Source: VXNE01 sp965208745 (GTDB taxonomy: Bacteria; Pseudomonadota; Gammaproteobacteria; Pseudomonadales; Azotimanducaceae). Taken from it: a stretch of DNA of 64,000 nt. The position numbers and the translations under genes were made by a program. The stretch is from contig CBDBPN010000004.1 of NCBI GenBank assembly GCA_965208745.1, forward strand, positions 3,038,001 through 3,102,000, given 5' to 3'. Positions 60,577-64,000 of this stretch are shown here, piece by piece; position 1 is the stretch's first letter; each line of letters opens with the position of its first letter. The notes beneath the pieces were generated by a model, which was not told the origin of the DNA, did not search any database, and worked only from the letters and a program-made list of their open reading frames with translations.

Positions 60577-61452
60577 CTACCTTCCCGGCTCGTCAAGCAG
60601 CCCCTTGAGGTAGTCCGCGTATGCCAGGCTCGCTCCATCGGCCAGATTGACGAGTTTCCCGTCCGAGATCCATCCCATGCGCCAAGCCACCTCCTCCGGG
60701 CAGGCGATCTTGAGTCCCTGCCGGTGCTCGACGGTCTGGACGAACTGGCTGGCCTCGAGCAGCGTGTCATGGGTGCCGGTGTCGAGCCACGCGATCCCCC
60801 GGCCAAGGAATACCACGTCGAGGGTGCCCCTGCGGAGGTAATGCCGGTTGACGTCGGTGATCTCCAGTTCGCCCCGGGGCGAGGGCTCGAGCGATCCGGC
60901 GACGGCGACAACGTCGCGGTCGTAGACATACAGGCCCGTGACGGCGTGGTTGGAGGGCGGATTGGCGGGCTTCTCCACGATATCCGCGACGCGGCCGTCC
61001 TTGTAGCGGACCACGCCCAGGCTGCTGGGATCCTGGACTTGGCAGGCGAACACCGTGGCACCGCGGTTGTCGGCGACGGCGCGCCGCACCAGGCCGGGAA
61101 GGTCCGCGCCGAAGAAGATATTGTCGCCGAGGATGAGGACGACTGGATCGTCCTGGATGAACGCCTCCCCGACGAGAAAGGCGTCGGCGAGGCCGCGTGG
61201 CTCCTCCTGCGCGGCGTAGGTGAGAGAGATGCCCCACTGACCGCCGTCGCCGAGCAACTCCCGGTAGCGGGGGAGGTCCTCCGGTGTTGCAATGACCAGG
61301 ACTTCCCGTAGTCCCGCGAGCATCAGCGTCGTGAGCGGGTAATAGATCATCGGCTTGTCGTAGACCGGCAGCAGTTGCTTGGACACGCTGCGGGTCACGG
61401 GGTACAGCCGCGTTCCCCGACCGCCGGCGAGGACGATCGCGCGCGTCGTCAC
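60577..61452 (-). CDS. rfbA: Glucose-1-phosphate thymidylyltransferase
   Basis: RmlA, first enzyme of dTDP-rhamnose synthesis. 291 residues from GTG 61452, which overlaps the manC stop: AIVLAGGRGTRLYPVTRSVSKQLLPVYDKPMIYYPL, VLILGDNIFFG, LGVVRYKDGRV, GLYVYDRDVV, WLDTGTHDTLLEASQFVQTVEHRQGLKIACPEEVAWR. All catalytic motifs intact. Separated from rfbC/rfbD by the IS and exporter genes. Confidence 0.95.
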   Translation of the reverse strand: MTTRAIVLAGGRGTRLYPVTRSVSKQLLPVYDKPMIYYPLTTLMLAGLREVLVIATPEDLPRYRELLGDGGQWGISLTYAAQEEPRGLADAFLVGEAFIQDDPVVLILGDNIFFGADLPGLVRRAVADNRGATVFACQVQDPSSLGVVRYKDGRVADIVEKPANPPSNHAVTGLYVYDRDVVAVAGSLEPSPRGELEITDVNRHYLRRGTLDVVFLGRGIAWLDTGTHDTLLEASQFVQTVEHRQGLKIACPEEVAWRMGWISDGKLVNLADGASLAYADYLKGLLDEPGR

Positions 61453-62897
61453 AACGTGCTTACGTCGCTGCGGGACGCTGCAGGCGCGTCGCCGTCGCGC
61501 CCGAAGTCGTCGTCCCGCCGTTCGATGTCGTCTTCGCCGAGGTAGCTGCCGACCTGGACCTCGATCAGTTCGAGCGGCGCGTCGCCGGGGTTCGACAGGC
61601 GGTGCCAGCTTCCCTTCGCGATGTGGATCGACGCGTTCTCGACCAGCGTGTCCGAGGCGCCGTCGCGGGTCACCTCGGCAGTGCCGCGGATCACGACCCA
61701 GTGCTCGGATCGCTCCCGGTGCTGCTGCATGGAGAGCCTGGCGTGCGGGTTCACCCTGAGCCGCTTGACCTGGTGCTCGGGCCCGGCCTCGATAGTCTCG
61801 AAGTGGCCCCACGGCCGATGTACGCGTCGATGCGCGTGATGCTCGCGACGGGCGCACTCCGCGATGAGCGCCACGACATCGCCCACGTCCTGGGCCTCGC
61901 GGCGGTCGGCCACCAGGACGGCGTCCCCGGTCTCGGCGACGATCAGGCCATCGACCCCGAGGGTCGCGACCAGCCGCTCGGTGGCGTGGACGACGGTGTT
62001 GGTCGTGCGCAGGGCCAGCACGTCCCCGGTGAGCGCGTTGTTGCCGTCGTCCGTCTTGCCGAGGTCGTGGAGTGCCTGCCACGAGCCAACGTCGATCCAT
62101 CCCACCTCCAGCGGCACCACGACCGCGTCGCGGGTCTTCTCCATCAGCGCGTGGTCCACGGAGATTTCGGGCGCGTCGTTGAAGGCCTGGCCCGGGCGAA
62201 AGAAGTCCACGTCCGGCGTTCCGGTAGCGACGGCACGCTGGCACGCCCCGGGGATCCCCGGCACGTGACGGCCGAGTTCGTCGAGGTAGCGGCTCGCCCG
62301 AAAGAGGAAGACCCCGCTGTTCCACAGGAAGTCGCCGGAATCGACGAAGGCCTGGGCCTTCTCGCGGTTCGGCTTCTCGATGAATGTGGCGATCTCGCGG
62401 GCCGCGCCGACGGGCTTCCCCGGGCGCATGTAGCCGTAGCCGGTGCGTGGATCGGAGGGAGGGATGCCGAAGGCCACCACCCGCCCGTCGGCCGCGGGCT
62501 CCACGGCGGCCAGCACGCCGTCGCGAAACGCGTCGTCGTCCTCGAAGTGACCGTCGGACGGGACCACCAGCAGGAGCGGGTCGGAGCCTTGCGCGAGCGC
62601 GTGACAAGCGGCGAGGGCCACGGCCGGCGCGGTGTTGCGCGATACGCACTCGAGCAGGATGGCGCCCCAGCGCACGTCGACCGCGCGGCACTGCTCGGCG
62701 ACCAGGAAGCGGTGCTCCTCGTTGCACACGATCACAGGAGGCTCGCAGGACAGGGGCTGGAGCCGGTACAGCGTCTCCTGCAGCATCGAGCGGCCGCTGG
62801 TCAGCGCGATGAACTGCTTGGGGTGGAGTTGGCGGGACAGGGGCCAGAGGCGTGTGCCGGAGCCCCCGGCCAGAACCACCGGAAGGATGGAGGTCAT
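61449..62897 (-). CDS. manC: Mannose-1-phosphate guanylyltransferase/mannose-6-phosphate isomerase
   Basis: Bifunctional GDP-mannose enzyme, 482 residues. Nucleotidyltransferase part: ILPVVLAGGSGTRLWPLSRQLHPKQFIAL, FIEKPNREKAQ; C-terminal cupin/PMI part: VHRPWGHFETIEAGPEHQVKRLRVNPHARLSMQQHRERSEHWVVIRG, with zinc-binding His/Gln/Glu pattern. Indicates mannose or mannose-derived sugar in the glycan. First gene of the minus-strand unit manC-rfbA. Confidence 0.95.
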   Translation of the reverse strand: MTSILPVVLAGGSGTRLWPLSRQLHPKQFIALTSGRSMLQETLYRLQPLSCEPPVIVCNEEHRFLVAEQCRAVDVRWGAILLECVSRNTAPAVALAACHALAQGSDPLLLVVPSDGHFEDDDAFRDGVLAAVEPAADGRVVAFGIPPSDPRTGYGYMRPGKPVGAAREIATFIEKPNREKAQAFVDSGDFLWNSGVFLFRASRYLDELGRHVPGIPGACQRAVATGTPDVDFFRPGQAFNDAPEISVDHALMEKTRDAVVVPLEVGWIDVGSWQALHDLGKTDDGNNALTGDVLALRTTNTVVHATERLVATLGVDGLIVAETGDAVLVADRREAQDVGDVVALIAECARREHHAHRRVHRPWGHFETIEAGPEHQVKRLRVNPHARLSMQQHRERSEHWVVIRGTAEVTRDGASDTLVENASIHIAKGSWHRLSNPGDAPLELIEVQVGSYLGEDDIERRDDDFGRDGDAPAASRSDVSTL

Positions 62898-62984
62898 GCA
62901 AGTGCCCGTCGGAGGTGGCGCAAGTCAATCACAACGGGCCGGGCGAGGGAAGCTGCGGGGGCCGGGGCACACGGCGAGGCCGAG

Positions 62985-63020
62985 AGTGTGGCAAGCCCAA
63001 CTGACACTGCGATGGCGAAG
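62985..63020 (+). pseudogene. Short relic of a DUF6788-type transposon gene
   Basis: One frame reads RECGKPN-stop-HCDGEGYAGG, matching the RCGKPNCHCAADGDPG signature of the first frame of the ISKra4-type element at 53.8 kb, with a TGA in place of a Cys codon. The similarity is short, so this is a tentative call. Confidence 0.4.
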
Positions 63021-63122
63021 GATACGCGGGCGGATCTCCTACAGGTCTTGCAGCCACCGCCCGTATCGCTCAGCCGCGACCGGCTTCATTCTGCAACCGG
63101 CACGTACCCGGGAAAGCAGCGC

Positions 63123-64000
63123 ATGGCCGACGCGGTCAGCCACGACCAGAACTTCAAGAACCTCATCGTCGACTACCCGCGCGAAGCGCTTGCGTTCTTC
63201 GCCGCCGAGGAGGCGCCGGGGCCGGAAGACGACGTGCGCATCGTGCCCCTGCGCCAGGAGCAGCTCAAGGAACGCCTCGGCGACAGCTACCGGGCGCTCG
63301 ACACGCCGCTGCGGGTCGATTGGGCCGACGGGCGTCGCGAGGCGGTCGTGTTCGCGCTGGAGGAGGAGTCGGACTGGCGGCGGTTCTCCCCGCACCGGCT
63401 CGCGCGTTACTGCCTGGACGTGGCGGATGATGTGCAAGACCGACCGCGTGGTACCGGTGACGATCTTCCTGCGCGCTGCCGACCGCGCGCCCGCGTCCCT
63501 GGTCCTCGGCACCGCGCGACACCCGTACCTCAGGTTCGATTACCTGGCGTGCAAACTGGCCGAGATGCCCGCCGGCCGCTGGCTCGACAGCGACAACGTG
63601 GTGGCGCGCGTCAACCTGCCGAACATGCGCCTTGCGGGGCACGACCGCGTCGAGGTCTACGCCCGAGCGGTGAGCGGCTTGCTGCAGCAGGAGGCGGACG
63701 GCGCCAAGCGGGCGAAGTACCTGGAGTTCATCGACATCTACGCGGGCCTGACCGACAATGAACTGCGTCGGTACCGGCGCCGGCATCCCGAGGAGGGCAG
63801 CATCGTGACAGGGTTCTTTCAACGCGCTCGCGACGAAGGCAGGGCGGAGGGGATCGAGCAGGGGATCGAGCGGGGGATCGAGCGGGGCATCGAGCGGGGT
63901 CGCACCGAGGGGGAGCGCACGGTGCTCGCGCGGCAGCTCCAGCGGCGCTTCGGCCAGTTGCCGCCCGAGGCCGCCGAGCGGCTGCAGCGGGCCCCCGAGA
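63123..64000 (+). pseudogene. Rpn-family recombination-promoting nuclease, frameshifted, partial
   Basis: Rpn proteins are PD-(D/E)XK nucleases (formerly transposase-like, DUF4351 type). The start MADAVSHDQNFKNLIVDYPREALAFFAAEEAPG and the active-site region FALEEESDWRRFSPHRLARYCLD are in one frame. Near 63428 the frame changes by one base and continues as MCKTDRVVPVTIFLRAADRAP, AKYLEFIDIYAGLTDNELRRY and a DUF4351-like end (LQRRFGQLPPEAAERL), which runs off the window. A 12-bp tandem repeat (GIERGIERG) lies before the tail. Confidence 0.8.
63852..63899 (+). repeat. 12-bp tandem repeat in the Rpn-family gene
   Basis: Four units of GGGATCGAGCRG encode EGIEQGIERGIERGIERG. Such Gly-Ile-Glu/Arg repeats are common before the C-terminal domain of Rpn-family proteins and expand by slippage. 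Confidence 0.85.

Overview
The window is a very GC-rich chromosomal segment of a gammaproteobacterium, probably an uncultured lineage. The evidence is gene order: mraZ-rnpB-rsmI-lpoA-yraN-dolP-sspB-sspA-petCBA-rpsI-rplM-zapE-hisD-murA-ibaG-yrbG-kdsC-lptCAB-rpoN-hpf-ptsN-rapZ-HPr-mgtE-pmbA-darP-tldD-yhdP-maf-mreDCB-gatCAB. From memory this is the order of the Pseudomonas aeruginosa PA4421-PA4484 neighbourhood. Several genes usual in that block are absent: diaA/gmhA between yraN and dolP, the mla genes, kdsD, and rng between maf and yhdP. Most neighbouring genes overlap by 4 bp (ATGA/GTGA), so the block is tightly packed and probably translationally coupled.

Layout: (1) 1-5.1 kb: start of the division/cell-wall cluster (rsmH and mraZ with a textbook MraZ operator), RNase P RNA, rsmI, and an envelope set (lpoA, yraN, dolP). 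(2) 5.1-14 kb, minus strand: stringent starvation proteins, cytochrome bc1, ribosomal proteins S9/L13, zapE, hisD, murA, ibaG. (3) 14.2-22.4 kb, plus strand: Kdo and LPS transport genes, sigma-54, hibernation factor, nitrogen-PTS, Mg2+ transporter. (4) 22.4-32.7 kb, mostly minus: TldD/PmbA, a split DarP, YhdP, Maf, MreBCD. (5) 32.9-36.8 kb: GatCAB and a Uma2 protein. (6) 37-39.2 kb: a decayed sulfate-activation locus (cysD and cysNC pseudogenes). (7) 39.3-44.4 kb: Zn-ribbon/thiolase pair, phosphoesterase, DUF1499 protein, alpha2-type glycyl-tRNA synthetase and a GcvR-like ACT protein.

(8) From 44.4 kb to about 63 kb lies a surface-polysaccharide island with more A+T-tolerant codon use, an insertion sequence and gene relics. 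It encodes an intact APS kinase (CysC) coupled to a giant sulfotransferase/coiled-coil/RgpF-like protein, glycosyltransferases, RmlA, RmlC and RmlD, an odd SDR epimerase, a LicD-like/methyltransferase fusion, the Wzm/Wzt exporter and ManC. The simplest reading is an ABC-exported, probably sulfated and possibly phospho-methyl-capped glycan containing rhamnose-type and GDP-mannose-derived sugars. The window ends in a frameshifted Rpn-family gene.

The most unusual signals are: a 38-bp palindromic repeat (four copies) that sits inside coding frames, extending lpoA, the SspB linker and the tail of the LicD/methyltransferase protein; an rsmI reading frame that runs into the RNase P RNA gene and takes its stop codon from it; the decay of cysD/cysN next to a cluster needing PAPS; and a 1.8-kb ISKra4-type element with clear inverted repeats and a 9-bp target duplication.
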